10,494 bases of DNA from the NCBI GenBank assembly GCA_905235775.1, contig CAJOMY010000049.1, forward strand, positions 1 to 10,494, given 5' to 3'. Position 1 is the stretch's first letter, and each line of letters starts with the position of its first letter. A program made the translations under genes and the position numbers. Below are positions 1 through 6,821 of the stretch, one piece after another. Under the pieces are notes generated by a model. That model was not told where the DNA came from. It searched no databases and worked only from the letters and a program-made list of their open reading frames with translations. This DNA comes from an uncultured Bacteroidales bacterium (GTDB lineage Bacteria > Bacteroidota > Bacteroidia > Bacteroidales > UBA932).

Positions 1-2
1 AG

Positions 3-425
3 ATCGAGGTGAAGCAGAACGCCCTTGCGGGCGAACTGACCTCGCGCGGCGGCAAGCCGGTCGCCCGCGGTCTGGCGAACGGCACGACCGGACGCGTGAG
101 CGCCGCCAACTCCTACGATGATCCGACCTACATCCCGAATCCGTCCGACCTGGGACGGGGCGTGGTCAGCGTCGGTTTCGGACACGACTCCAAACGGGCG
201 GCCGGCGACGCCTTCCGGGACGGATACGTCACGGCCGATCTGGCCGCCGTGCTGCAGGATCCCGTGATCCGCTCGATGTCCCGGGAGCAGATTGAGAAGA
301 TGGTGGAAGAAGACCGCCGGCGGATGAAGAAATCCGCGGCCGAGCTCGACTTCACGCAGGCCGCCCATTACCGCGACGAGATGTGGGCCCTGCAGGAATA
401 CCTCAAAGTCTGGAAAGAGAGATGA
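3..425 (+). CDS. uvrB: UvrB, excinuclease ABC subunit B, C-terminal fragment (5' end outside window)
   Basis: This is the last 140 codons of a gene that enters from the left in frame 3; no start is visible. The final ~45 residues form a UVR domain: the helix IEKMVEEDRRRMKKSAAELD is followed by FTQAAHYRDEMWALQEYL, the paired-helix motif by which UvrB contacts UvrC. The DPVIRSMSREQIEK lead-in matches Bacteroidota UvrB tails. UvrB is the damage-verifying helicase-like subunit of nucleotide excision repair and acts in the cytoplasm. Before the UVR domain lies a long Gly/Ala/Ser/Arg-rich, probably disordered linker of at least ~85 residues; in UvrB homologues I know, this stretch is nearer 30-40. 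The stop overlaps the next gene's ATG (ATGA), so the following gene is probably translationally coupled. A different UVR-domain protein such as UvrC is less likely, because UvrC carries this motif internally rather than at its end. Confidence 0.85.
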   Translation: MEVKQNALAGELTSRGGKPVARGLANGTTGRVSAANSYDDPTYIPNPSDLGRGVVSVGFGHDSKRAAGDAFRDGYVTADLAAVLQDPVIRSMSREQIEKMVEEDRRRMKKSAAELDFTQAAHYRDEMWALQEYLKVWKER

Positions 426-1822
426 AAAGTTCCCGTATCGTACTGTTCATTTTCGGCGTAATCGCCGCCCTGGCGGTCCTCTGCGCCGTGTTTCCCGAAG
501 AGGGAGTGCTCGGGCTGCGCTTTCCCCGGCTGAGCGATGTCCTCTCGGCGGCCGAACCGGCGACGGGACTTTCGCCCGAGGAGCTGGTCGAACTGCGCCG
601 GGAATCGGTGCTCGCCGCCCAGCGCGACGAGTACCAGGTTTTCTTCCGCGAAGATCCGGCCCGTTTCTACCTGCCGGATGATGATATCCGTTTCTTCGAC
701 GCCCTGTTTGCCGCCTTCGACCGCGCGGAGCAGGAGCCGGTGCGTATCGTACACTACGGCGACTCGCAAATCGAGGAGGACCGTATCACCGGAACTATCC
801 GCGAGCGGCTTCAGGATCGATTCGGCGGCAGCGGACCGGGCATGATGCCGGCCCGCCGCTATGCCACGCCCCGTGTGGGCGGTGGCAGTACTGCCGAGTT
901 GCAACGTTTCTTCAGCTATGGCGACGCCTCTTACCGGGCGGGCATCCGCCAATACGGACCGTACGCCGACTTCACGCGGCTGGACACCGTGTCCACTTTC
1001 AACTTCTACCCGGTTTCCCGCAAGGATGCGGACCATTTTGAGCGTGCCACGCTCGTTGCGGGCAACCTGCGCGGAACCCTGGGCGTGCGCAGCCGGGACG
1101 ACAAGCGCAGCGTCGAGCCCGGGGGACCGCTCAGCTTCGTGCGCTTCGAGCTGCCGGACAGCTCCACGCATTTCTCGCTGACCGCTTCCGGCTACGCCGA
1201 CCTCTACGGCATCCTCCTGGACGGCAAGACCGGCATCCGGATGGACAATGTCGCCATGCGCGGCAGCTCCGGGGCCATTTTCACGGCGATGGACGCCAGT
1301 CAGCTGCAGGCCTTCTACAAAGAGGAAAACGTACGCCTGATCATGCTGCAGTACGGCGGCAACAGCGTTCCGTACCTCAAGAGCGACAAGCAGATCGGGG
1401 ACTATGCCGCATCCGTCCGCAAGCAGATCCAACTGCTGCGCGCCCTGGCGCCGGAGGCGGCCATCCTCTTCATCGGGCCCTCCGACATGTCCACGGTGGT
1501 GTCCGGCAAGCGTCGGACGTACCCCATGCTCGCCGGCTTCGTGGACTCGCTCCGGATTGCCGCCACGGAGAGCGGGGCCGCCTACTGGGACATTTACGGC
1601 GTGATGGGCGGGGAGAACTCCATGGTGCAGTGGGTGAGTGCGCGACCGCCGCTGGCCGGCCCGGACTACGTCCACTTCACGCTGGCCGGCTCCAGGAAGA
1701 TCGGCGACATGTTCTGCGACGCGCTCCTGCTGTACTATGACTATTATCGTTGGAGGAAGCAAAATGGCAAACGGTATTTTCTGGCGCACCGGTGGCTGCT
1801 TGTCCCCGAAGGGCAGGAATAA
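422..1822 (+). CDS. Exported SGNH/GDSL-hydrolase-like protein, first of the MBOAT cassette
   Basis: The product has 466 residues. It starts with a short basic stretch and a hydrophobic segment (about residues 6-24), either a signal peptide or an N-terminal anchor, which puts the body in the periplasm. SGNH blocks are visible in order: HYGDSQIEED with candidate nucleophile Ser115, a GSSG glycine loop near 281-284, QYGGNS with Asn314, and PDYVHFT with the Asp415-His418 pair. All residues for an active serine esterase or acyltransferase are therefore present. The ATG at 422 was chosen over an in-frame ATG at 383 inside uvrB because it begins directly at the signal-like segment and gives a 4-nt ATGA overlap with the uvrB stop. 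The downstream partners are a second SGNH protein and an MBOAT protein, which suggests a role in transferring or removing acyl groups on an exported polymer. The exact reaction is inference. Confidence 0.8.
   Translation: MKSSRIVLFIFGVIAALAVLCAVFPEEGVLGLRFPRLSDVLSAAEPATGLSPEELVELRRESVLAAQRDEYQVFFREDPARFYLPDDDIRFFDALFAAFDRAEQEPVRIVHYGDSQIEEDRITGTIRERLQDRFGGSGPGMMPARRYATPRVGGGSTAELQRFFSYGDASYRAGIRQYGPYADFTRLDTVSTFNFYPVSRKDADHFERATLVAGNLRGTLGVRSRDDKRSVEPGGPLSFVRFELPDSSTHFSLTASGYADLYGILLDGKTGIRMDNVAMRGSSGAIFTAMDASQLQAFYKEENVRLIMLQYGGNSVPYLKSDKQIGDYAASVRKQIQLLRALAPEAAILFIGPSDMSTVVSGKRRTYPMLAGFVDSLRIAATESGAAYWDIYGVMGGENSMVQWVSARPPLAGPDYVHFTLAGSRKIGDMFCDALLLYYDYYRWRKQNGKRYFLAHRWLLVPEGQE
1752..1756 (+). 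promoter_or_regulatory. Shine-Dalgarno-like GGAGG supporting an alternative ATG at 1764
   Basis: GGAGG followed 7 nt later by ATG (1764-1766), in frame with the second SGNH gene. It lies within the end of the first SGNH gene (Trp-Arg codons), so it may be coincidental. If used, the two genes would overlap by 59 nt and the second protein would gain 27 residues ahead of its signal peptide. Confidence 0.3.
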
Positions 1823-1844
1823 TCGTCCTCGCTTTGCTGCGGAA

Positions 1845-3119
1845 ATGCCCTTCGGGGGCAACAGCCGCCCGGATGCGCTGACGGTGTTCCTTCGGCTTTT
1901 GACCCGGAATCTCCTCGTGCTGGCGGTCCTGCTGCCGGCCGGGGTCTTCGCGCAGGAGTTGCCGGAGTGCGTCCATCCGGAAGCGTCCGTGCTGCAGTTT
2001 CCGGGCTCCCGGGCGGCCCAGGACGGCTTCTACGCCAAGCTTGACAGCCTGATGGCCACCGGCCGGGGGAACGTGAACATCTGGCACGTGGGGGGATCCC
2101 ACGTGCAGGCGGCGTACTTCCCCAACCGGATCATGAACAACCTCGACTCGCTGACGATACGCGGCGACCGCGGGTTCCTCTTTCCGCTGAAGCTGGCGGG
2201 GACCAATTATGACAAATCCTATCGCATCACGGCGACGGGGGAGTGGGAGGCGCCTATCCTGACGCGGAGCAGCCCGCTCCGCCGTCCGCGCTACGGCATC
2301 ACCGGCTATGGGGCCCGGACTGCGAGTCCGGATGCCTCAGTGAGTTTCCGACTCAATCCGGACGGCTCGGACCGCTGGACCTTCGAGAGCCTGCGCGTGA
2401 TGGGCTACGGCTCGTCGCTGCGGGCCTATCCGTACATCGTCTGCCTGGGGGACACGCTGCGTTTCGACTTCGACTCCGAGACGCAGAGTTTCGTCTTCGA
2501 CCTGCCCGCTCCGACGGACACGGTGTACGTGCAGTTCCACATCCCGCAGGGCGAGGAATTCACGCTGACCGGCCTGCAGCCGATCAGCTGGCGGCCGGGC
2601 GTCAATTACTTCGCCTCCGGGGTTAACGGCGCCGCGCTGCCTTCCTGGCTGGATAAGTGCGAGGACCTTGCGCGCGACATGCGGCTGGTGCGTCCCGACC
2701 TGGCCATCCTGGCGGTGGGCATCAACGATTCCTCCGTTCCGGCGAAAGATTTCAAGCCCGAGCGCTTCAAGGAGAATTACCGGCGCCTGATCCGGCTGGT
2801 CCGGGACACCAGTCCGGATTGCGCCTTCATCTTCGTGACCAACAACGACAGCTACCGCTATGTGCGGCGCGGGATGAGCTACAACCAGAATACCGAGGCG
2901 GTGCGCCGGGCGATGCTGGAACTGGCGGAGGAGTTCGGCGCCGGCGTATGGGACGTTTATGCCATCATGGGCGGCGCGCATTCGGTCGAGAAGTGGCGCG
3001 ACGCCGGTCTTGCGAAGGTGGACCGGTTGCACTTCACGGATGTCGGTTATGAACTGCTGGGCGATCTCTTCACGGAGGCGTTGATGGCGGACAAACGGAA
3101 ACGACAGGCGGAACAATAA
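1845..3119 (+). CDS. Second exported SGNH-hydrolase-like protein with a GGSH block I
   Basis: The product is 424 residues from this start. A hydrophobic segment at about 23-36 ends in VFAQE, a plausible signal peptidase I site, so the mature protein is periplasmic. The SGNH signature is HVGGSHVQA (Ser85), where the usual Asp of GDS is Gly; VGINDS (Asn294) is the conserved Asn block; DRLHFTD gives the Asp393-His396 pair. It is related to the preceding protein but clearly divergent, and both share an IMGG near the C-terminal part. The start is uncertain. An ATG at 1764 sits 7 nt after GGAGG (1752-1756) inside the upstream gene but would give an unusually long n-region before the signal peptide. 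A GTG at 1884 would give a more compact one. The stop lies 4 nt before the MBOAT start, so the two genes are almost certainly co-transcribed. Acyl transfer to a glycan is inferred from context. Confidence 0.76.
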   Translation: MPFGGNSRPDALTVFLRLLTRNLLVLAVLLPAGVFAQELPECVHPEASVLQFPGSRAAQDGFYAKLDSLMATGRGNVNIWHVGGSHVQAAYFPNRIMNNLDSLTIRGDRGFLFPLKLAGTNYDKSYRITATGEWEAPILTRSSPLRRPRYGITGYGARTASPDASVSFRLNPDGSDRWTFESLRVMGYGSSLRAYPYIVCLGDTLRFDFDSETQSFVFDLPAPTDTVYVQFHIPQGEEFTLTGLQPISWRPGVNYFASGVNGAALPSWLDKCEDLARDMRLVRPDLAILAVGINDSSVPAKDFKPERFKENYRRLIRLVRDTSPDCAFIFVTNNDSYRYVRRGMSYNQNTEAVRRAMLELAEEFGAGVWDVYAIMGGAHSVEKWRDAGLAKVDRLHFTDVGYELLGDLFTEALMADKRKRQAEQ

Positions 3120-3123
3120 ATAA

Positions 3124-4980
3124 ATGGATCTCAGCGGCATAGGAGCGTTCGCACGGCGCCTGTTCGGATTCGATCCGAACTCGCCGCTGCTGTTCACGCA
3201 GTTTTATTTCTGGGCGTTCTTCGCCCTGGTGTATGCCGTGTTCGCCCTCATCGGCAACCGACGCCTGCTGCGCAACGCGTTCCTGTTCTTCGTCAGCCTG
3301 TTCTTCTACTACAAGACCAGCGGCCTGTCGGTGCTGATCCTGCTCTTCGTGACCTGTTCGGATTTCACGATCGCCCGGCGGATCGCCGCCGAGACGCACC
3401 CCGGGCGCAAAAAGGCGTGGCTGGTGCTGAGCGTGTGCATCGACCTGCTGATCCTGTGCTATTTCAAATACGCCTACTTCTTTGCCGACTTCGTGCATTC
3501 GCTCACCGGGCTGGAGCTGAAGGTGGTCAACGTGTTCGGCGTGCTGGGCAACGCCCTGGCGGGCACCGGGCGTTTCAGCGTGGACAGCATCGTGCTGCCG
3601 GTGGGCATCTCCTTTTTCACCTTCCAGGTGATCAGCTATACGGTGGATGTCTATCGGGGGCAGGTGAAGCCGGTGGACAACATCCTCGATTTCGGCTTCT
3701 ACGTGAGTTTCTTCCCGCAGCTGGTGGCGGGGCCGATCGTACGGGCAAGCAGCTTCGTCCCACAACTCTACAAGCCCTTCTTCCTGGGGCGGAAACAGTT
3801 CGGGATCGCCGTGTTCTGGATTCTGAACGGCCTCGCGAAGAAGCTGATCCTGAGCGACTACATCGCCGTCAACTTCATCGACCGGGTGTTCGGGAATCCC
3901 CAGCTCTTCACGGGGTTCGAGAACCTCGCCGCCCTCTTCGGCTATTCCCTGCAGGTCTATGCCGACTTCTCGGGCTACACGGACATCGCCATCGGCGTGG
4001 CGATGCTGATGGGTTTCTACCTGCCGCAGAACTTCAATTCGCCCTACAAGGCGTCCAACCCGCAGGACTTCTGGCGGCGCTGGCACATGTCGCTGAGCAA
4101 TTGGCTGAAAAACTACCTCTACATCCCGCTGGGCGGCAACCGGAATGCCACATTCGGGACCTACTTCTGGATCATCCTGTTCGCCGTGATCGCGATCATC
4201 CTGTCCGGCAGCTGGGTGGTGTCGGCGGTCTTCGTCGGATTGGCGGCAGTGCTCTTTGTCGTGGGACATTTCCGGCCGGAACGGCGCAAGAAGATTCTGG
4301 CGAACATCAATCGTTTCATCACGATGCTGCTCGGCGGCCTTTGGCACGGCGCCTCCTGGAATTTCATCATCTGGGGCGGCTTGAACGGCATCGGCCTGGT
4401 GGTGTACCAGTTCTGGAAGGAGATGAAGTGGGGTTTGCGCATGGGCCTGGTGACCGCCGTGACAGCGCTGCTCGGCGTGCTGCATTTCGCCGTCGGGGCG
4501 CCGGTCTGGAACCTGCTTTTCGTCTGGGCGTTCTTCGTCTGGGCGGGCACGCTGGTCCGCTTCCTCTACCACCTGGCGGGCGGTCGCGGCTGCAAGCGCC
4601 TGGGCTATGTCTGGGGCGTGGTGCAGACTTTCACTTTCATCACCTTCACGCGGCTGTTCTTCCGCAGCGGCAGCAACCTCGATCCGGCCACGGCCAATGA
4701 AGTGGCGTGGCAGACGGCCCGGCGGATGGTCAACCAGATCGGCTCCGCCTGGAACTGGGCGCAGATCCCGGCAATTGTCGGTACCTACTGGAGAGTCTTC
4801 GCCCTGGTGGTCGCCGGCATGGTCATCCACTGGCTCCCGGAGCGCTGGAAGCGCTGGTACCGGATCAACTTCGCCATGCTTCCGCTCCCGGTGATGGCCC
4901 TGGTCGTCGTCGCCGTGGTGTTTGTTGTCTATCAGTTCATTACCGCCGACCTCCAGGCGTTCATCTACTTCCAGTTCTAA
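3124..4980 (+). CDS. MBOAT-family membrane O-acyltransferase (AlgI-like)
   Basis: This is a 618-residue multi-pass membrane protein with a dozen or more hydrophobic segments. MBOAT landmarks are clear: LPVGISFFTFQVISY (about 158-172), FFPQLVAGPI (196-205), QVYADFSGYTDIAIG (277-291), DFWRRWHMSLSNWLKNYLYI (His321), IPLGGNR, and LLGGLWHGASWNFIIWGG with the expected catalytic His408. The family takes an acyl group from a cytoplasmic donor and passes it through the membrane to an exported acceptor, usually with a periplasmic SGNH partner; two candidates lie immediately upstream. The spacing His321 to His408 is 87 residues, longer than the ~40-55 typical of AlgI/PatA-type proteins. The extra part (about 345-392) looks like two added membrane segments plus a basic loop. 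The ATG comes 4 nt after the preceding stop. The family is secure; substrate and acyl group are unknown. Confidence 0.9.
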   Translation: MDLSGIGAFARRLFGFDPNSPLLFTQFYFWAFFALVYAVFALIGNRRLLRNAFLFFVSLFFYYKTSGLSVLILLFVTCSDFTIARRIAAETHPGRKKAWLVLSVCIDLLILCYFKYAYFFADFVHSLTGLELKVVNVFGVLGNALAGTGRFSVDSIVLPVGISFFTFQVISYTVDVYRGQVKPVDNILDFGFYVSFFPQLVAGPIVRASSFVPQLYKPFFLGRKQFGIAVFWILNGLAKKLILSDYIAVNFIDRVFGNPQLFTGFENLAALFGYSLQVYADFSGYTDIAIGVAMLMGFYLPQNFNSPYKASNPQDFWRRWHMSLSNWLKNYLYIPLGGNRNATFGTYFWIILFAVIAIILSGSWVVSAVFVGLAAVLFVVGHFRPERRKKILANINRFITMLLGGLWHGASWNFIIWGGLNGIGLVVYQFWKEMKWGLRMGLVTAVTALLGVLHFAVGAPVWNLLFVWAFFVWAGTLVRFLYHLAGGRGCKRLGYVWGVVQTFTFITFTRLFFRSGSNLDPATANEVAWQTARRMVNQIGSAWNWAQIPAIVGTYWRVFALVVAGMVIHWLPERWKRWYRINFAMLPLPVMALVVVAVVFVVYQFITADLQAFIYFQF

Positions 4981-5036
4981 TCCTTCTGTCATGGATCGAC
5001 GGACCGGGGAATTGATCTGGTTCTGCGTGCACCTCG

Positions 5037-5092
5037 CCCGGAAAGGACAGGGTATCCGGGCAACCCCTCGCGATTTCGGCAGGGGTCGCCCG
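5037..5092. terminator. GC-rich stem-loop region between convergent operons, possible terminator
   Basis: CGGGCAACCCCT (5057-5068) and AGGGGTCGCCCG (5081-5092) form a 12-bp stem with a 12-nt loop. In the + transcript one A-C mismatch interrupts it and TTT follows immediately. In the - transcript the same position is a G-U wobble, so all 12 pairs form, but no U-run follows. A smaller overlapping stem, CCCGGA (5037-5042) with TCCGGG (5055-5060), is an alternative fold. It is likely to help end transcription of the uvrB/MBOAT operon, but direction and function are uncertain. Confidence 0.4.
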
Positions 5093-5112
5093 TTTAAACA
5101 GGGAAAACGGGC
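5088..5112. repeat. 8-bp inverted repeat around GTTTAAAC
   Basis: GCCCGTTT (5088-5095) pairs perfectly with AAACGGGC (5105-5112) across a 9-nt loop. The left arm shares 5 nt with the right arm of the 5057-5092 stem, so the two hairpins cannot form together. It lies just past the 3' end of pyrB and before the end of the convergent operon. No U-run is present on either strand. Confidence 0.4.
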
Positions 5113-5117
5113 CAGGT

Positions 5118-5151
5118 GACAGCAAGGTGCGTATTAATGCACCTTGCTGTC
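5118..5151. terminator. Perfect 13-bp stem-loop at the pyrB 3' end, likely terminator
   Basis: GACAGCAAGGTGC (5118-5130) is an exact reverse complement of GCACCTTGCTGTC (5139-5151) with an 8-nt loop, GTATTAAT. The pyrB stop codon (5136-5134 on the - strand) lies in the loop, and the last codons (Cys-Asp-Ser-Lys-Val-His) form one arm. A perfect stem at the convergent gene ends suggests a transcription end or an RNA 3' stabiliser for the pyrimidine operon. There is no U-tract on either strand, so classic intrinsic termination is not assured. Confidence 0.5.
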
Positions 5152-6213
5152 GCAATACCAGCAGCGCGTGATGCCGTTCTCGGCGAGGCGGAAGCGGCTC
5201 TCATGCTTCTCGTTGTTGCAGATGCATTTGGGATTGGTGCAGTGCAGCGACGGGTTGAGGATGGGGGCGTCGTGCTCCGGCATGGCATGCGCGGGGTCGT
5301 TTTTCCATTCCATCAGGCTGATGATCAAGGCCATGCGGACCAGCTTTCCATTCTCAACCTGGCGGAAATACGCCGCCCGCGGATCGTCGTCCACCTCGGT
5401 AAGGATCTCGTTGACGCGCGGCAGCGGATGCAGCACCGCCATTTTCTCCTTGGCGAGCGCCATGCGGCGGGCGTCCAGCACGAAACTGTCCTTGACGCGG
5501 TCGAATTCGTCCTCGTCCAGGAAACGTTCCTTCTGCACGCGCGTCATGTAGAGCACGTCCAACTCCGGGATGGCCTCGTCGAGGCTGTCCGTCTCACGGT
5601 AAGCCACGCCCATCTTGTCGCAGACGTCCTGCTTGATGTAGTCCGGCAGCCGCAGCTCGTCCGGGGCGATGAGCACGACCTTGATGTCGCTGTAGCGGGA
5701 CAGGGCCTTGATCAGGGAGTGGACCGTGCGGCCGAAGCGGAGGTCGCCGCAGAAACCGATGGTGATGCCGTCGATGTGGCCGAGCTCGCGCTTGATGGTC
5801 AGCAGGTCGGTCAGCGTCTGGGTCGGATGGCTGTGCGATCCGTCACCGGCGTTGATGATAGGCACTCTCGATACTTCGGAAGCCACCAGCGGGGCGCCCT
5901 CGATGGGGTGCCGCATCGCGATGATGTCGGCGAAGCAGCCCACCACGCGCACGGTGTCCTGCACCGTCTCGCCCTTGCTGACGGAGGAATTCTGGGGGTT
6001 GGAGAAGCCCAGGACATTACCGCCGAGTTCCATCATTGCGGCCGTGAACGAAAGCCGCGTGCGGGTGCTCGGCTCATAGAAGAGCGTTGCGAGCTTCTTG
6101 TGGGCCATGCTGCCCTGGTAGCGCTCGCGGTGGGCGATGATGTCTTCGGCCAGGGCGATGATCTGGTCGATTTCCTCCTTGGTGAGGTCGGTGGGGTCGA
6201 TGAGGTGTTTCAT
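5134..6213 (-). CDS. pyrB: Aspartate carbamoyltransferase with fused PyrI-like zinc domain
   Basis: The product has 359 residues. Residues 1-302 are a standard catalytic chain: carbamoyl-phosphate loop EPSTRTR (47-53), SSVSKGET (76-83), GSHSHPTQTLTDL (around 125-137, His129), GDLRFGRTVHSL, and HPLPRVNE (262-269). It makes carbamoyl aspartate, the first committed pyrimidine step, in the cytoplasm. After this come ~57 extra residues with Cys325-x4-Cys330 and Cys351-x2-Cys354, the C-x4-C...C-x2-C spacing of the zinc domain of the PyrI regulatory chain. The ~100-residue nucleotide-binding domain of PyrI is not present, and no separate pyrI is seen here. The ATG overlaps the pyrE stop (ATGA, 6213-6210), so this is the last gene of the operon. 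The enzyme assignment is firm; the zinc-domain assignment is strong from cysteine spacing; loss of CTP/ATP control is inference. Confidence 0.95.
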   Translation of the reverse strand: MKHLIDPTDLTKEEIDQIIALAEDIIAHRERYQGSMAHKKLATLFYEPSTRTRLSFTAAMMELGGNVLGFSNPQNSSVSKGETVQDTVRVVGCFADIIAMRHPIEGAPLVASEVSRVPIINAGDGSHSHPTQTLTDLLTIKRELGHIDGITIGFCGDLRFGRTVHSLIKALSRYSDIKVVLIAPDELRLPDYIKQDVCDKMGVAYRETDSLDEAIPELDVLYMTRVQKERFLDEDEFDRVKDSFVLDARRMALAKEKMAVLHPLPRVNEILTEVDDDPRAAYFRQVENGKLVRMALIISLMEWKNDPAHAMPEHDAPILNPSLHCTNPKCICNNEKHESRFRLAENGITRCWYCDSKVH

Positions 6214-6818
6214 AAGCTGTTGCGGAATGTCAGGATTTGTTCTTTCTGTGCGGGGTTGATGTATTTTTCTTCGACGGCCACGTCCACAAGGACGTCGAGG
6301 TTGCTGAGCGAGTAGTTGACGACATCCGCCGCGGCCAGGCGGTCCAGACCCTTGCGGATGCCGTAGGTGAAGATGCTGACGATGCCCAGCACCTCGGCGC
6401 CCGCTTCGCGAAGGGCCCCCACCACGTCGATCACGCTGCCGCCCGTGGAGATGAGGTCTTCGACCACGACGACCTTTGTGCCAGGATCGAGCCGTCCTTC
6501 GATGCGGTTGGTGCGCCCGTGGCTCTTGGCTTCGCCCCGGACATAGCCCATCGGCAGGCCGAGCAGGGTGGCGGTGATGGCGGCGTGGGCGATGCCTGCG
6601 GTGGAGGTTCCCATCAGGGCTTCGCACTGCGGGAAATGCTCGCGCACCAGGGCGGCGAGTCCGGCCTCGACCTGTTCCCGCACGGCGGGGGCGGAGAGGG
6701 TCAGGCGGTTGTCGCAATAAATGGGGCTCTGGATGCCGCTGGCCCAGGTGAACGGCTCCTCCGGGCGGAGAAACACGGCCCCGATCGAGAGGAGTTCTTT
6801 GGCGATCTGTCTTTGCAT
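6210..6818 (-). CDS. pyrE: Orotate phosphoribosyltransferase
   Basis: The product has 202 residues, normal for the short bacterial type. It joins orotate to PRPP to give OMP in the cytoplasm. The PRPP-binding signature VVVVEDLISTGGS (116-128) is intact. The early orotate-binding segment FTWASGIQSPIYCDNR (23-38) and the flexible loop YVRGEAKSHGRTNRIEG (92-108) with its lysine and histidine are in the expected order. The GTSTAGIAHA stretch (70-79) replaces the more usual GVATGGIP-like sequence but keeps its place. The ATG at 6818 lies 3 nt after the pyrF stop, and its own stop overlaps the pyrB ATG. It follows pyrF, so the last two steps of UMP synthesis are encoded side by side. No sign of damage. 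Confidence 0.96.
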   Translation of the reverse strand: MQRQIAKELLSIGAVFLRPEEPFTWASGIQSPIYCDNRLTLSAPAVREQVEAGLAALVREHFPQCEALMGTSTAGIAHAAITATLLGLPMGYVRGEAKSHGRTNRIEGRLDPGTKVVVVEDLISTGGSVIDVVGALREAGAEVLGIVSIFTYGIRKGLDRLAAADVVNYSLSNLDVLVDVAVEEKYINPAQKEQILTFRNSL

Positions 6819-6821
6819 ATC

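Noticed and set aside
368..1861. Antisense frame over the first SGNH gene
   Set aside because: No recognisable domain, whereas the sense frame has a signal segment and all SGNH blocks.
3070..4992. 640-codon open frame antisense to the MBOAT gene
   Set aside because: Its product is rich in His/Asp/Glu/Arg with no family features, typical of the antisense of hydrophobic GC-rich coding DNA. The + strand product has complete MBOAT motifs.
6214..6717. 5' extension of the pyrB frame
   Set aside because: The frame stays open through pyrE, but the extension is Arg/Gly-rich noise. The PyrB family start and the ATGA overlap with pyrE fit the ATG at 6213.
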